64,000 nt of DNA, from positions 8,457 to 72,456 of the forward strand of contig CAYQLC010000006.1 of NCBI GenBank assembly GCA_964418325.1. Reading direction: 5' to 3'. The position numbers and the translations under genes are program-made. A model generated the notes under the pieces. The model had not been told where the DNA came from and searched no databases. It worked only from the letters and a program-made list of their open reading frames with translations. Source of the DNA: IMCC26077 sp964418325 (GTDB lineage Bacteria; Actinomycetota; Actinomycetes; Nanopelagicales; Nanopelagicaceae). Positions 1 through 8,163 of this stretch are shown here, one piece after another. The stretch's first letter is position 1. Each line of letters begins with the position of its first letter.

Positions 1-555
1 CCAGATGCTGTGCACAACATCAGAGGCTGTCAGATTGATTCGAATGCGCTCACCAACCGGGAGATAGAGGGTCGGTAACTTCTCCGGTGTGCCAGTTACC
101 GTGGTGCCTTGCGCCTCGGGATAAGTGAATTGCCAAGCCCATTGGATTGCATTGACGTCAATTTCTTTGACTGCAACATTTGCTGGCGAAATTTTTGTGA
201 TGGTCGATTGATCGCGAGCGGTGAAGTAGAAAAGCACCGCAACGATGATAAAAGGGATGACTGTGTAGATGATTTCCAAAGGAAGGTGGTAGCTCACTTG
301 CTCTGGCAATTCTTCGCTCGATCCGGCAGCGACTTTTTTCTTCGCTCGATAGCGGAATGCAGCCCATAAAATCAGCGCTGCAGTAATCGCGCCAACAACA
401 AAGGCGGCAATCCACGCCCCCTGCCAGAGCGAGAGCGAAATGTCGTTGATATCGGTGACCCCGCGCGGAAAACCTAGAGCAGGTAAATTTTCGGAGGAAC
501 AGCCAGCAAGGAGCGGGCTCGAGAGCGCCAGAAGGAAAAGCGCGCCTCTTCTCAT
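1..555 (-). CDS. ctaC: Cytochrome c oxidase subunit II, N-terminal part (cut by window edge)
   Basis: Subunit II of the aa3-type terminal oxidase carries the CuA site that takes electrons from the cytochrome bc1 complex. The 185 codons seen begin at an ATG at 555 behind a GGGGAG ribosome site. They show a lipoprotein-type signal (hydrophobic stretch, then LLAGCSS), a first membrane helix around residues 45-65 and a second around 95-115, and then the start of the cupredoxin domain, where the family pattern QWAWQFTYPE is clear. The CuA ligands lie beyond the window edge. It is divergent from the desulfurase-like gene. A 141-aa open frame on the same strand (158-583) is a frame shadow. Family assignment is firm. 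Confidence 0.93.
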   Translation of the reverse strand, partial: MRRGALFLLALSSPLLAGCSSENLPALGFPRGVTDINDISLSLWQGAWIAAFVVGAITAALILWAAFRYRAKKKVAAGSSEELPEQVSYHLPLEIIYTVIPFIIVAVLFYFTARDQSTITKISPANVAVKEIDVNAIQWAWQFTYPEAQGTTVTGTPEKLPTLYLPVGERIRINLTASDVVHSIW

Positions 556-640
556 TTTTCGCTCCCCTAAGGACATAGGGCAAGGATAGTCGCCCCTTTC
601 GCTAACCCGAGAGTTGGCGAGTACCTTCTACCTCGTGGTG

Positions 641-1747
641 ATGGTCACAACGGGAGCCTTCGATGGTCAACGCCCGCTTCATCGCGCCGGTGAACAGGTA
701 CTTCTCGCCGCTTTTGAACGAGGCTGGGCAGACCCCAACGCTCTGGGGGCGGCAAGCGCCCAGTCGCGCCACCTGCTCAATGCCGCTCGCGAGGAGATTG
801 CCTCGCATTTGGGAATAAGCGCTGATGAAATTGAGTTTTGGGGCGAGCCTGCGCTGGTCTCTCCCTTAGCTATCCAAGGCGCACCTCATTTCCAGAGCGG
901 GAAGTTAATCATTGGACAGACCGAGCGACAGGAGATCCTTGTCCTTGCTAATAGAGCAAAATCCTCGGCAACGATCCGCGTTGGGCACTCTGGATTGTTA
1001 GATCGCGACTATTTACTTGAGGAGATTGAGAGTAATTCCACCGTCTCGATTCAATCGGCAAATAGTGAGACGGGAGTGCGACAAGATCTTCCAGATCTTG
1101 CTGCGATAGTGGGCGGAATGGGTGCGCACTTACATATAGATTTCACCGCCTCCGGTCCATTAGTTCCGCTTCCGCCGTATTGGTCTACCGCAGATTTCCC
1201 GGCGACAAGTTGGTATGGCCCATCTGGGTTGGGCATCATGGCGATAAATAAGAATCATCGATGGAGTAATCCCCTCTCACATGCCAACCCCCGACGAAGC
1301 CCAGAGTCTTATTCGCTGCCGCTGGTACTCGCTGCAGCTGCGGCGCTAACCGGCTGGCTCAATGATGCAAAAGCAGAATCAGATCGGATTCGGAATCTCA
1401 TCTCGATGATGCGCGAGGTGATTGCGCGCACGATAGTCGATGTTGATATAGCTGGCAGTGGCGATCCAAAAGAATCACTTCCACATATTCTCTCGTTCTC
1501 AGCACTCAATGTCTCCGGTGAGCGATTAGTTAGCGCCTTGGCGAATGAAGGATTTGCCGTGGCATCGGGTTCTGCCTGTGTGGCATCGGCAATCGAACCC
1601 AGCCATGTGCTTAAGGCAATGGGAATACTCACTCATGGAAATATCCGAATATCTTTGATGCACGGGGTGCAAGAGAGTGATGTAAAGAAATTCTTAGCGC
1701 TGCTACCTGGAATCATTACCCAATTACGAACTGAGGAGGGCGCATGA
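641..1747 (+). CDS. Cysteine desulfurase-like protein lacking the PLP lysine
   Basis: This is a class V aminotransferase/IscS-fold protein of 368 aa from the ATG at 641. A TTG at 614 is possible, but homology appears to begin at about AFDGQRPLH, shortly after the ATG. The C-terminal persulfide-cysteine loop is well kept (SGSACVASAIEPSHVL), as are the following IRISL segment and the aspartate of the HIDF motif. The segment where the family has SAHKxxGPxG reads ATSWYGPSG, so the Schiff-base lysine is a serine. The histidine that stacks on PLP (usual EH motif) and the glutamine of the DxxQ motif also look replaced. It may therefore be a non-PLP persulfide carrier or a pseudoenzyme. It overlaps tusA by 4 nt (ATGA). 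In Streptomyces I recall desulfurase-TusA fusion proteins, which supports a joint role. Confidence 0.8.
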   Translation: MVTTGAFDGQRPLHRAGEQVLLAAFERGWADPNALGAASAQSRHLLNAAREEIASHLGISADEIEFWGEPALVSPLAIQGAPHFQSGKLIIGQTERQEILVLANRAKSSATIRVGHSGLLDRDYLLEEIESNSTVSIQSANSETGVRQDLPDLAAIVGGMGAHLHIDFTASGPLVPLPPYWSTADFPATSWYGPSGLGIMAINKNHRWSNPLSHANPRRSPESYSLPLVLAAAAALTGWLNDAKAESDRIRNLISMMREVIARTIVDVDIAGSGDPKESLPHILSFSALNVSGERLVSALANEGFAVASGSACVASAIEPSHVLKAMGILTHGNIRISLMHGVQESDVKKFLALLPGIITQLRTEEGA

Positions 1748-1968
1748 GTAGCGAGGCAGAAGTGCAAGTTTTGGATTGCATTGGAGCGCTCTGCCCTACC
1801 CCGATCATCCAATTAAGCAAAGCGGTCAAAACTCTCACCTCGGGAGAGAAATTGATCCTCAAAGCTGATGATCCAGCGACTAAAAGTGACCTACAGGCAT
1901 GGTCACGGTTAACTGGAAATCAAGTTCTGGAGTTGAGCGAGAACAGCTTTGAGATCGTAAAAGGGTAA
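1744..1968 (+). CDS. TusA-family sulfur carrier
   Basis: A 74-aa protein of the TusA/SirA/YeeD fold. These proteins accept a persulfide on the cysteine of a CPxP motif and pass it on for tRNA thiolation or other sulfur transfer. The motif is present as ALCPTPIIQL near residue 18, followed by the usual KADDPATKSDLQAW segment. The start codon overlaps the stop of the desulfurase-like gene, so the two are translationally coupled and probably partners. The stop codon abuts the end of the convergent adenosine kinase gene. Its final acceptor cannot be deduced from the window. Confidence 0.85.
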   Translation: MSSEAEVQVLDCIGALCPTPIIQLSKAVKTLTSGEKLILKADDPATKSDLQAWSRLTGNQVLELSENSFEIVKG

Positions 1969-2952
1969 TTACGCACGCTGCGGACGAGAGAATTCGAGCG
2001 CTGCAGCAGCATCAGTTCCATAGCTTTCGCCGAAGCGTTCGAGAAATTGCTGTGCGGTAAAGCGATATTCCTGACCGCCTTGGGTCTCCAGGCAGTAAGT
2101 GGCCACCATGGAACCAACTTGAGCACACCCTTCAAGTGACATTCCCCAACCTAGAGCTGAAACAAATCCCGCTCGAAATGCATCACCTATTCCCGTTGGA
2201 TCCACTTTAGCGCGTTCCTTCGCAACCCCCACTTCAATCGGGTCGAAAGCGGTGGATTCAATCCGCGCACCTTTTGCACCGAGAGTCGTTATACAGATTT
2301 CCACATTCTCAAGGAAATCACTCATCTCCCAACCAGTCTTCTTCATCGCTAGCGCCATCTCATATTCATTGAGGAAGGAGTACTTCGCTCCAATCAGAAG
2401 ATTACGAATGGACTCACCGTCAAGACTCGCTAACGTCTGCGAAATATCGGCGGCGAAAGGAACCTTATGTTGTCGACACTCATCTGTGTGCCTGATCATC
2501 GCTTCGGGATCATCAGGCGCGATCAGAACCAAATCAAATCCATTGTGCCGTTCGAAAATCGGACCTAACTCGATATTTCGCGCCTCGCTCATTGCGCCTG
2601 GGTAAAAGGAAGCTATTTGATTATGCGATTGATCCGTAGTTACAGTGAAGCGAGCAGTTAACTGAGTTTGAGATGTATAGATCTCTGACGTATCGACGCC
2701 GTGGCGCGTTAGCCAAGAGTTGTAATCAGTGAAATCTTCGCCGACTGCCGCAATCAAAATAGGGGCGCCACCAAGCATCCCCATTCCAAAGGTGATGTTG
2801 GCGCCAGTCCCGCCACGCCGCACCTGTAAATCATTGACTAGAAAGGAGAGCGATATTTTTTCGAGAGAATCAACAACAATCGAATCCGAGATTTTTCCCG
2901 GAAAATTCATCATGTAGTCAGTTGCCACCGAGCCGGTGACAGCAATTTTCAT
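1969..2952 (-). CDS. adoK: PfkB-family adenosine kinase
   Basis: Predicted to phosphorylate adenosine to AMP in purine salvage. The 327-aa protein closely matches my memory of M. tuberculosis AdoK (324 aa): the start MKIAVTGSVATDYMMNFPG, the SLSFLV and RRGGTGANI motifs, ASFYPGAMSEARNI in the middle and the catalytic anion-hole signature DPTGIGDAFRAG near residue 250. It lies 27 nt downstream of erpA on the same strand and ends next to tusA. M. tuberculosis has adoK near a HesB gene and ctaC as well. Ribokinase-type sugar specificity is the alternative, but the resemblance favours adenosine. Confidence 0.85.
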   Translation of the reverse strand: MKIAVTGSVATDYMMNFPGKISDSIVVDSLEKISLSFLVNDLQVRRGGTGANITFGMGMLGGAPILIAAVGEDFTDYNSWLTRHGVDTSEIYTSQTQLTARFTVTTDQSHNQIASFYPGAMSEARNIELGPIFERHNGFDLVLIAPDDPEAMIRHTDECRQHKVPFAADISQTLASLDGESIRNLLIGAKYSFLNEYEMALAMKKTGWEMSDFLENVEICITTLGAKGARIESTAFDPIEVGVAKERAKVDPTGIGDAFRAGFVSALGWGMSLEGCAQVGSMVATYCLETQGGQEYRFTAQQFLERFGESYGTDAAAALEFSRPQRA

Positions 2953-2979
2953 TAGGCGGCGATCACTTCTATTTCGCGA

Positions 2980-3306
2980 TTAGTGGAACGAATCCCCGCA
3001 AGCGCAGCTTCCGCCGGCATTGGGGTTATCGATGGTGAAGCCCTGCTTTTCGATGGTGTCTACAAAGTCGATCGTCGCTCCCATGAGATATGGCGAACTC
3101 ATCTTGTCGGTCACCACTTCTACGCCACCAAAGCTCTTGAGGATGTCCCCTTCGAGCGAGCGATCATCAAAGTAGAGCTGGTAACGAAGACCCGAGCATC
3201 CTCCGGGCTGAACCGCTATTCGAAGACGCAAGTCATCGCGTCCCTCCTGCTCTAACAGCGCCTTTACCTTGGAAGCAGCTGTGTCGGATAGGACTACGCC
3301 ATCACT
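2980..3306 (-). CDS. erpA: Iron-sulfur cluster insertion protein, A-type (5' end in gap)
   Basis: A-type carrier that delivers Fe-S clusters to apoproteins. The visible 109 residues contain the family core (LSDTAASKVKALL) and three conserved cysteines: one in PGGCSGLRYQL and two in the C-terminal GGSCACGDSFH. Family members are about 115-120 aa, so only the first few residues and the start are lost in the N run at 3307-3406. The open frame that continues beyond the gap is not part of the gene. NadA, a 4Fe-4S enzyme, lies on the other side of the gap. Confidence 0.92.
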   Translation of the reverse strand, partial: SDGVVLSDTAASKVKALLEQEGRDDLRLRIAVQPGGCSGLRYQLYFDDRSLEGDILKSFGGVEVVTDKMSSPYLMGATIDFVDTIEKQGFTIDNPNAGGSCACGDSFH

Positions 3307-3406
3307 NNNNNNNNNNNNNNNNNNNNNNNNNNNNNNNNNNNNNNNNNNNNNNNNNNNNNNNNNNNNNNNNNNNNNNNNNNNNNNNNNNNNNNNNNNNNNN
3401 NNNNNN
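3307..3406. other. Assembly gap, 100 N
   Basis: Exactly 100 Ns, the usual placeholder for a scaffold gap of unknown length. It removes the start of erpA and the 5' part of a short plus-strand frame that runs into nadA. The true missing length is unknown. Confidence 0.99.
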
Positions 3407-3407
3407 A

Positions 3408-3524
3408 CTCGATTTACTCGTGCCCCGCTATCTTGCCACATCAGATAACGCCGAGCGCGCTCTAAATCTTCCCCAAACGCCCGTGCCGCAGGGTGCAGAA
3501 AAACCTGAGAGGATAGCAATGTGA
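3408..3524 (+). CDS. C-terminal fragment of an unidentified gene upstream of nadA
   Basis: An open plus-strand frame emerges from the assembly gap and encodes 38 residues (beginning LDLLVPRYLATSDN, ending PERIAM) before a TGA at 3522-3524. The stop overlaps the nadA GTG by 4 nt (ATGTGAG arrangement), typical of the coupled genes in this genome, and the nadA ribosome site GAGAGG lies inside it. I do not recognise the fragment. It could also be a chance open frame in an intergenic region, because only 117 nt are visible. Confidence 0.35.
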   Translation, partial: LDLLVPRYLATSDNAERALNLPQTPVPQGAEKPERIAM

Positions 3525-4663
3525 GTATCACCGACTTGCTCCTCCTGGGGCAGGGCTCTGACCTTGCTAGCGAACGAGGAGTCTCCTGCACAGGCGAGCT
3601 TCCCGCGCCCAGTGACCCGCAGCTTCGTGAACGCGCCCGGGCCGCTCGAGCCAAACTTGGCGATTCCACATTTGTTCTTGGTCATCATTATCAGCGCGAT
3701 GAAGTTATCGAATTTGCCGACGTCACCGGTGACTCATTTAAATTGGCGCGCGATGCTGCTGCTCGACCAGATGCACCTTTCATTATTTTTTGTGGCGTGC
3801 ACTTCATGGCCGAGAGTGCAGACATTCTCACCTCGTCAAAGCAACAGGTGATACTCCCAGACCTAGCAGCTGGTTGCTCTATGGCAGATATGGCTAACTA
3901 TGAGCAAGTTACTCAATGTTGGTCGGTGCTAGAGGAGTTGGGCATCGCCAAAACAACCATTCCAGTGACCTATATGAATTCCTCTGCCGCAATAAAAGCA
4001 TTCACTGGTGAGCATGATGGCACGGTCTGTACTTCATCCAACGCGCAGACAACTCTTGAGTGGGCGTTCCAAGAGGGTGAACGAGTGCTCTTCCTGCCTG
4101 ATCAACATCTAGGTCGGAACACTGCGGTATTGAAGCTGGGCCTCACATTGGATGATTGCGTTGTTTGGAATCCGTGGAAACCTCGAGGTGGACTTTCGGA
4201 TCAACAAATCACTTCAGCAAAGATGATTTTGTGGCGAGGGCATTGCTCGGTCCATGCACGATTCTCGCTTGAATCAATTCAGGAAGTTCGTGCACGAATT
4301 TCGGATATCAACGTGATCGTCCACCCTGAGTGCCAACATGAAGTAGCGCTCAACGCAGACATCATCGGCTCAACCGAACAGATCATCAAGACGGTAACCG
4401 GCGCGGACCCCGGAAGTAAATGGGCTGTTGGCACTGAATTGAATCTAGTCAAACGCCTTGCCCAGCAGAACCCCGACAAGCAAATTCTCTTCCTCGACAA
4501 ATCAGTCTGTTATTGCTCCACTATGAACAGGATTGATCTGCCACATTTGGTCTGGGCGATGGAATCTCTCGTGGAGGGCAGGGTTGTCAATGAAATCAAG
4601 GTCCCAGAGCGAACTGCTCACTATGCGCGAGTAGCTCTCGACCGCATGTTGAGTCTTATCTAG
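3521..4663 (+). CDS. nadA: Quinolinate synthase
   Basis: Condenses iminoaspartate with dihydroxyacetone phosphate to quinolinate in de novo NAD synthesis; a 4Fe-4S enzyme. The 380-aa product has the family motifs LGHHYQRDEVIEFAD, the first cluster cysteine in FCGVHFMAES, the second in VHPECQHEV and the third in the SVCYCSTMNR segment, plus MNSSAAIKA. The GTG start at 3521 sits behind GAGAGG and overlaps the stop of an upstream fragment. nadB and nadC are not in the window. Nearby ErpA could supply its cluster. Confidence 0.95.
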   Translation: MSITDLLLLGQGSDLASERGVSCTGELPAPSDPQLRERARAARAKLGDSTFVLGHHYQRDEVIEFADVTGDSFKLARDAAARPDAPFIIFCGVHFMAESADILTSSKQQVILPDLAAGCSMADMANYEQVTQCWSVLEELGIAKTTIPVTYMNSSAAIKAFTGEHDGTVCTSSNAQTTLEWAFQEGERVLFLPDQHLGRNTAVLKLGLTLDDCVVWNPWKPRGGLSDQQITSAKMILWRGHCSVHARFSLESIQEVRARISDINVIVHPECQHEVALNADIIGSTEQIIKTVTGADPGSKWAVGTELNLVKRLAQQNPDKQILFLDKSVCYCSTMNRIDLPHLVWAMESLVEGRVVNEIKVPERTAHYARVALDRMLSLI

Positions 4664-4738
4664 GATTTGCCCTGTGAGCATCATGCTGTGCATAGTCGGC
4701 CCCCGAACAACTCCCAAGAAAGCGAAGCGATAGCGACG

Positions 4739-5266
4739 ATGAGCGAAGAGAAGAAGAACAAGCCCACTCCTAAGCGAAACGCCAAGAAGGTAACCCCCGC
4801 ACTTGCGCCAGCGGCAACCAAAGAGGCGAAAAAAGCTGAGCGAGAGAATGCCCGTCGACGCAGGATGGAGATGCGCCAGCTCTATCTCAAAGGTGATGAG
4901 CGTGCTCTGCCTAAGCGAGATAAAGGACCAGTCCGAAAATTTGCTCGAGATTACGTTGATTCACGTTGGTCAATCGCAGAATTCTTTCTTCCCTTGCTGA
5001 TGGTTGTACTACTTCTGACAGCGATTCCAAATGTCACAATAAAAGTTCTCGCAACTTTGTTGATGTACATCGTTGTACTGATTTCAGTACTTGATGGCAT
5101 CTGGATGGGGCGACAAATCAAGAAATATAGTCAGGTCAAGTATCCCAATGAGCCCATAAAAGGAATCTCCATGTACGCATGGATGCGCTCAACACAAATC
5201 CGGCGATTACGAACTCCTGCACCTCAAGTTGATCGCGGCGCGAAGTTAATCAAGGGCGCGGATTAG
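4739..5266 (+). CDS. DUF3043 family membrane protein
   Basis: A 175-aa actinobacterial protein of unknown function. The ATG at 4739 is preferred to an upstream in-frame start because the charged Lys/Arg-rich N-terminus (MSEEKKNKPTPKRNAKK) begins there. After the basic segment comes the DUF3043 block (RRRMEMRQLYLKGDERALPKRDKGPVRKF, given here as its span, residues about 45-75), two membrane helices around 85-130 and a basic cytoplasmic tail. An M. tuberculosis homologue (Rv2206) also lies close to the adoK/HesB locus. Its last 17 nt overlap the end of the convergent aldo/keto reductase gene. Confidence 0.8.
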   Translation: MSEEKKNKPTPKRNAKKVTPALAPAATKEAKKAERENARRRRMEMRQLYLKGDERALPKRDKGPVRKFARDYVDSRWSIAEFFLPLLMVVLLLTAIPNVTIKVLATLLMYIVVLISVLDGIWMGRQIKKYSQVKYPNEPIKGISMYAWMRSTQIRRLRTPAPQVDRGAKLIKGAD

Positions 5267-6251
5267 GGCTTACATCCTTAGCTGGATCGCGCTCGGCTAT
5301 TGCGCCAATCGCATCGTCAATCGCCTTCATCACATCGTCGCTTAGTTTCACTCCAGCGGCTTTCACATTCTCTTTGACTTGTTTAGCCTTGGAAGCGCCG
5401 ATGATGGCACTTGAAACATTCTTATTCTGCAGCACCCACGCAATTGCTAATTGAGCCATGGTCAAGCCACAGTCACGCGCAATCGGTTCTAACTTGGCTA
5501 CTTCGCGCAAGATATCGTCATTAATCCAACGAGAAATCATCGCGGCACCGCTCTTCTTATCGGTTGCTCGTGAGCCAGCCGGCGGTTTCTTCCCCGGTAG
5601 ATACTTGCCAGAGAGAACTCCTTGCGCAACTGGTGACCAAACAATCTGGCCAATTCCCTCGCGCTCAGATAGTGGAATAACTTCAGCTTCAATAACGCGC
5701 CAGAGCATCGAATATTGAGGTTGGCTCGATACAAAGCGATCCATTCCCAATTCCTTCTGAATGGTCAACGCCGATTGGATCTCACTGGCTCGCCACTGTG
5801 AGAACCCAATGTAATTGACCTTGCCTTGACGAATCAGATCATCGAATGCCCGGAGCGTCTCATCCAAGGGAGTTTCGTAATCAAAACGATGAGCTTGATA
5901 TAAATCAATGTGATCAGTCTGCAACCTCTTTAACGATGCATGAACCGATTCCATGATGTGCTTTCGAGAGAGCCCGCGATCATTCTTACCTGAACCGGTC
6001 GGCCAATAAACCTTGGTGAAGAGTTCATAAGACTCGCGCTTGATGCCTTTGAGGGCCTTGCCCAAAACCGACTCCGCTTTCGTGCCAGCGTAGACGTCGG
6101 CGGTATCGAAAGTAGTAATCCCTGCATCGAAGGCTGCCCGCACACACTTAGTCGCCTCCTCAGCGGCAACTTGGGAACCGTGGGTGATCCAGTTTCCAAA
6201 CGAAATCTCTGATACATACATGCCGGAGCGGCCGAGTCGTCTATATTCCAT
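5250..6251 (-). CDS. Aldo/keto reductase (KCNAB/YghZ-like)
   Basis: NADPH-dependent oxidoreductase of 333 aa with a TIM-barrel fold. The catalytic tetrad of the superfamily is visible: Asp and Tyr in TFDTADVYAG, Lys in LFTKVYW and His in YQAHRFD. The C-terminal cofactor segment (AWVLQNKNVSSAIIGAS) is present. The N-terminal MEYRRLGRSGMYVSEISFG is typical of the group related to potassium-channel beta subunits. The substrate is unknown. It stands alone, with its 3' end overlapping DUF3043, and is divergent from the B12-riboswitch operon. Confidence 0.9.
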   Translation of the reverse strand: MEYRRLGRSGMYVSEISFGNWITHGSQVAAEEATKCVRAAFDAGITTFDTADVYAGTKAESVLGKALKGIKRESYELFTKVYWPTGSGKNDRGLSRKHIMESVHASLKRLQTDHIDLYQAHRFDYETPLDETLRAFDDLIRQGKVNYIGFSQWRASEIQSALTIQKELGMDRFVSSQPQYSMLWRVIEAEVIPLSEREGIGQIVWSPVAQGVLSGKYLPGKKPPAGSRATDKKSGAAMISRWINDDILREVAKLEPIARDCGLTMAQLAIAWVLQNKNVSSAIIGASKAKQVKENVKAAGVKLSDDVMKAIDDAIGAIAERDPAKDVSPNPRP

Positions 6252-6317
6252 AGCGCCACAGTACTCAAAGTGCTCGCTATTGCAACCAACTAGTGGTTAT
6301 GCTCCCTCTCATAACTG

Positions 6318-6450
6318 AATATTTCCTTTTCGTGGGGGAAGTCCGGTGAAAATCCGGCGCTGACCCGCAACCGTAATTCTCTGGCCGTTCACAAGTGAAC
6401 TGGTGAGAGATAAGTCGGATTACCTGCAAGAGGAGAGAGCAAAGCCAAAA
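6318..6450 (+). ncRNA. Cobalamin riboswitch
   Basis: The leader contains the conserved cobalamin aptamer core: GGGGAAG, CCGGTGAAAATCCGGCGC, TGACCCGCAACCGT, and the B12-box-like AAGTCGGATTACCTGC at about 6412-6426. The boundaries are approximate. An intrinsic terminator follows at 6487-6510, so control is probably by premature termination when cobalamin is bound. The regulated operon is the lipoprotein and ECF transporter downstream, which argues that the transporter imports B12 or a precursor. Confidence 0.92.
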
Positions 6451-6486
6451 CTCCCGTCGTGGTTTGCGGGGCGGCATTGATTGAAG

Positions 6487-6510
6487 GAGAGCGCTTTCGC
6501 CTCTTTTTTT
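6487..6510 (+). terminator. Riboswitch-controlled intrinsic terminator
   Basis: GAG(A)GCG pairs with CGCCTC across a CTTT loop and is followed by seven Ts. It sits between the cobalamin aptamer and the first gene of the operon, about 40 nt before the GTG start, as expected for an expression platform that ends transcription in the ligand-bound state. Confidence 0.75.
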
Positions 6511-6548
6511 CGTACCAGCCTTGTGGACCCTTTCTTGAAAGGTTCCCA

Positions 6549-7154
6549 GTGTCAGAGAAATCAAGCAATCAAAGAAGAAAATCTATAAAACGCCTTGCAC
6601 TGTTCTGTGCAGCGCTTGCAGTTTCGCTCTCCTTAACTTCCTGTGCCAGTAACGAAGAGAGCGCTTCAAGTGAAGGTAAAAGCGCCGATGAATCTTCCGT
6701 TGGATATCGCTACTGGGGATATTCCCAGAGCGATACAGATGGAAAAACGTGGATCACTGCAATGGAGGGGCCAGCTACCACCGATCCACAAGATGGATCT
6801 GTTGAGGGATGGAATTACACCCTCTCCGCCGATGGCGTGGTTGACCCACAACCTCCACAGTTAGCCCCCGACTTTGCCTCGCTCTGCGCAAAGACTCCAG
6901 AGAAAGATGATGCGAAACGAATCGGCTACATCATCGAATTTGGTGATTCGGCAATTCATCCAGAGGGTGACATGGCACCAGGTAGTTTGCAGGGTTGCGC
7001 ATCAGTACCAGTTGATGCCTCTGGAATCGATGTTCTCAATGCAGTGACAGAGGTGCGCGCAGGAGATGGTGGCTTCATCTGTGGTCTTGCTGGTTTCCCG
7101 AGCAAAGATTGCGGTGCAGATCCAATTCCTGTTCCTGCTTCGATGCGAAAGTAA
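6549..7154 (+). CDS. SCO2322-family lipoprotein
   Basis: A 201-aa exported protein. The GTG at 6549 lies behind GAAAGG; an earlier in-frame start would fall in the riboswitch leader. A basic N-terminus (SSNQRRKSIKR) and hydrophobic segment end in a lipobox-like LTSCAS. The mature part opens with GYRYWGY and contains GPATTDPQDGSVEG, which I recognise as the actinobacterial SCO2322 family, whose members lie next to ECF transporter genes. It is the first gene after the B12 riboswitch. It may capture cobalamin at the cell surface or assist the ECF complex, but no biochemical role is established to my knowledge. Confidence 0.72.
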   Translation: MSEKSSNQRRKSIKRLALFCAALAVSLSLTSCASNEESASSEGKSADESSVGYRYWGYSQSDTDGKTWITAMEGPATTDPQDGSVEGWNYTLSADGVVDPQPPQLAPDFASLCAKTPEKDDAKRIGYIIEFGDSAIHPEGDMAPGSLQGCASVPVDASGIDVLNAVTEVRAGDGGFICGLAGFPSKDCGADPIPVPASMRK

Positions 7155-7167
7155 ATCACCGATATAG

Positions 7168-8163
7168 ATGATTGATTTGAGAACGTTACATCCGCTCGCA
7201 TGGTGGGGCTGGGGCATCTGCTTAGCCATTGCCACTAGTCGAGCAGGAAATTTCTGGTTACTAGGAGCAGTAATCCTCGCCGCCATGATTGTGACGTTCT
7301 CACGTCGGTCAAATGATCCATGGGCCACAGCTCTCACTATTGGAATCAAAGTGGCATGTGTAGCTCTTTTGTTGCGAATGGTGATCGCGCTTCTGTTTAG
7401 CATTCCCGGACCAGGGACGGTGCTCTTTACGATTCCTCGGATAAAACTCCCAGAGTGGTTAGCTGGGATTTTTCTTGGTGGCGATGTCACAGCAGAAAGA
7501 CTTCGATTTGTTCTCCTAGAATCACTCACCATTTTCGCCTTGGTCGTGACTATTGCCGCAGCGAGTTCATTAGCAAACCCAAAGCAGACATTACGCGCGC
7601 TCCCCGGCATTTTGCACGAGGCTGGAGTTGCCTTAATCATCGCAACTACGTTGATTCCTCATTTTGCGATGAGCGTTAAGCGAATTCGGCAAGCGCGGGC
7701 ATTGCGTGGAGATAACGAACGATTCGGTTTTAAGAAGACTTTAGTACCACTCTTTGAAGAGGCGCTTGAACGCGCTCTTATTCTTAGCGAATCTATGGAA
7801 GCTCGTGGCTATGGACACAAACCAAGCCAAAAGTCCTCTTCATTACCGACTCTATTTATGCTGATTGGTCTAGCAATGGCGCTCTATTCGGTGCTCGCCC
7901 TGGTTATCGGAAATCAATATCGAATACCTTTGACGCTCGCTGCAATCCTTATCTTTGCCGGCCTCTACTTAAGCAACCGGAAAAACGCAAGGAGCAAGTA
8001 CCGCCCAATTCCCTGGAAAGGGCGCGAGACTTTCGTGCTCGTGTCTGCCATCTTCACTGTGGGTCTGGCTGAAATTTCACCAAATCCATCCACCACCCTT
8101 CTTCTATTTGTTGCCGCATTGGCTCCGTTAATTGTTACGAAAAAATTGGCGATGGCCCAATGA
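7168..8163 (+). CDS. ecfT: ECF transporter T component (EcfT/CbiQ family)
   Basis: Integral membrane coupling subunit of an energy-coupling-factor transporter, 331 aa. Several membrane helices occupy residues about 15-130 and 230-325. The cytoplasmic coupling helices carry the two Ala-Arg-Gly-type motifs that bind the ATPases: RQARALRG and ESMEARGYG. It follows the SCO2322-type lipoprotein by 13 nt and overlaps the ATPase gene by 4 nt. Given the upstream B12 riboswitch it probably serves cobalamin uptake. Confidence 0.9.
   Translation: MIDLRTLHPLAWWGWGICLAIATSRAGNFWLLGAVILAAMIVTFSRRSNDPWATALTIGIKVACVALLLRMVIALLFSIPGPGTVLFTIPRIKLPEWLAGIFLGGDVTAERLRFVLLESLTIFALVVTIAAASSLANPKQTLRALPGILHEAGVALIIATTLIPHFAMSVKRIRQARALRGDNERFGFKKTLVPLFEEALERALILSESMEARGYGHKPSQKSSSLPTLFMLIGLAMALYSVLALVIGNQYRIPLTLAAILIFAGLYLSNRKNARSKYRPIPWKGRETFVLVSAIFTVGLAEISPNPSTTLLLFVAALAPLIVTKKLAMAQ

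Noticed and set aside
158..583. A 141-aa minus-strand open frame in the ctaC region
   Set aside because: The adjacent frame on the same strand reads as cytochrome oxidase subunit II with signal peptide and membrane helices; this frame has no recognisable protein pattern.
7002..7640. A 212-aa minus-strand frame spanning the end of the lipoprotein gene and ecfT
   Set aside because: It crosses two well-supported plus-strand genes and has no domain pattern.
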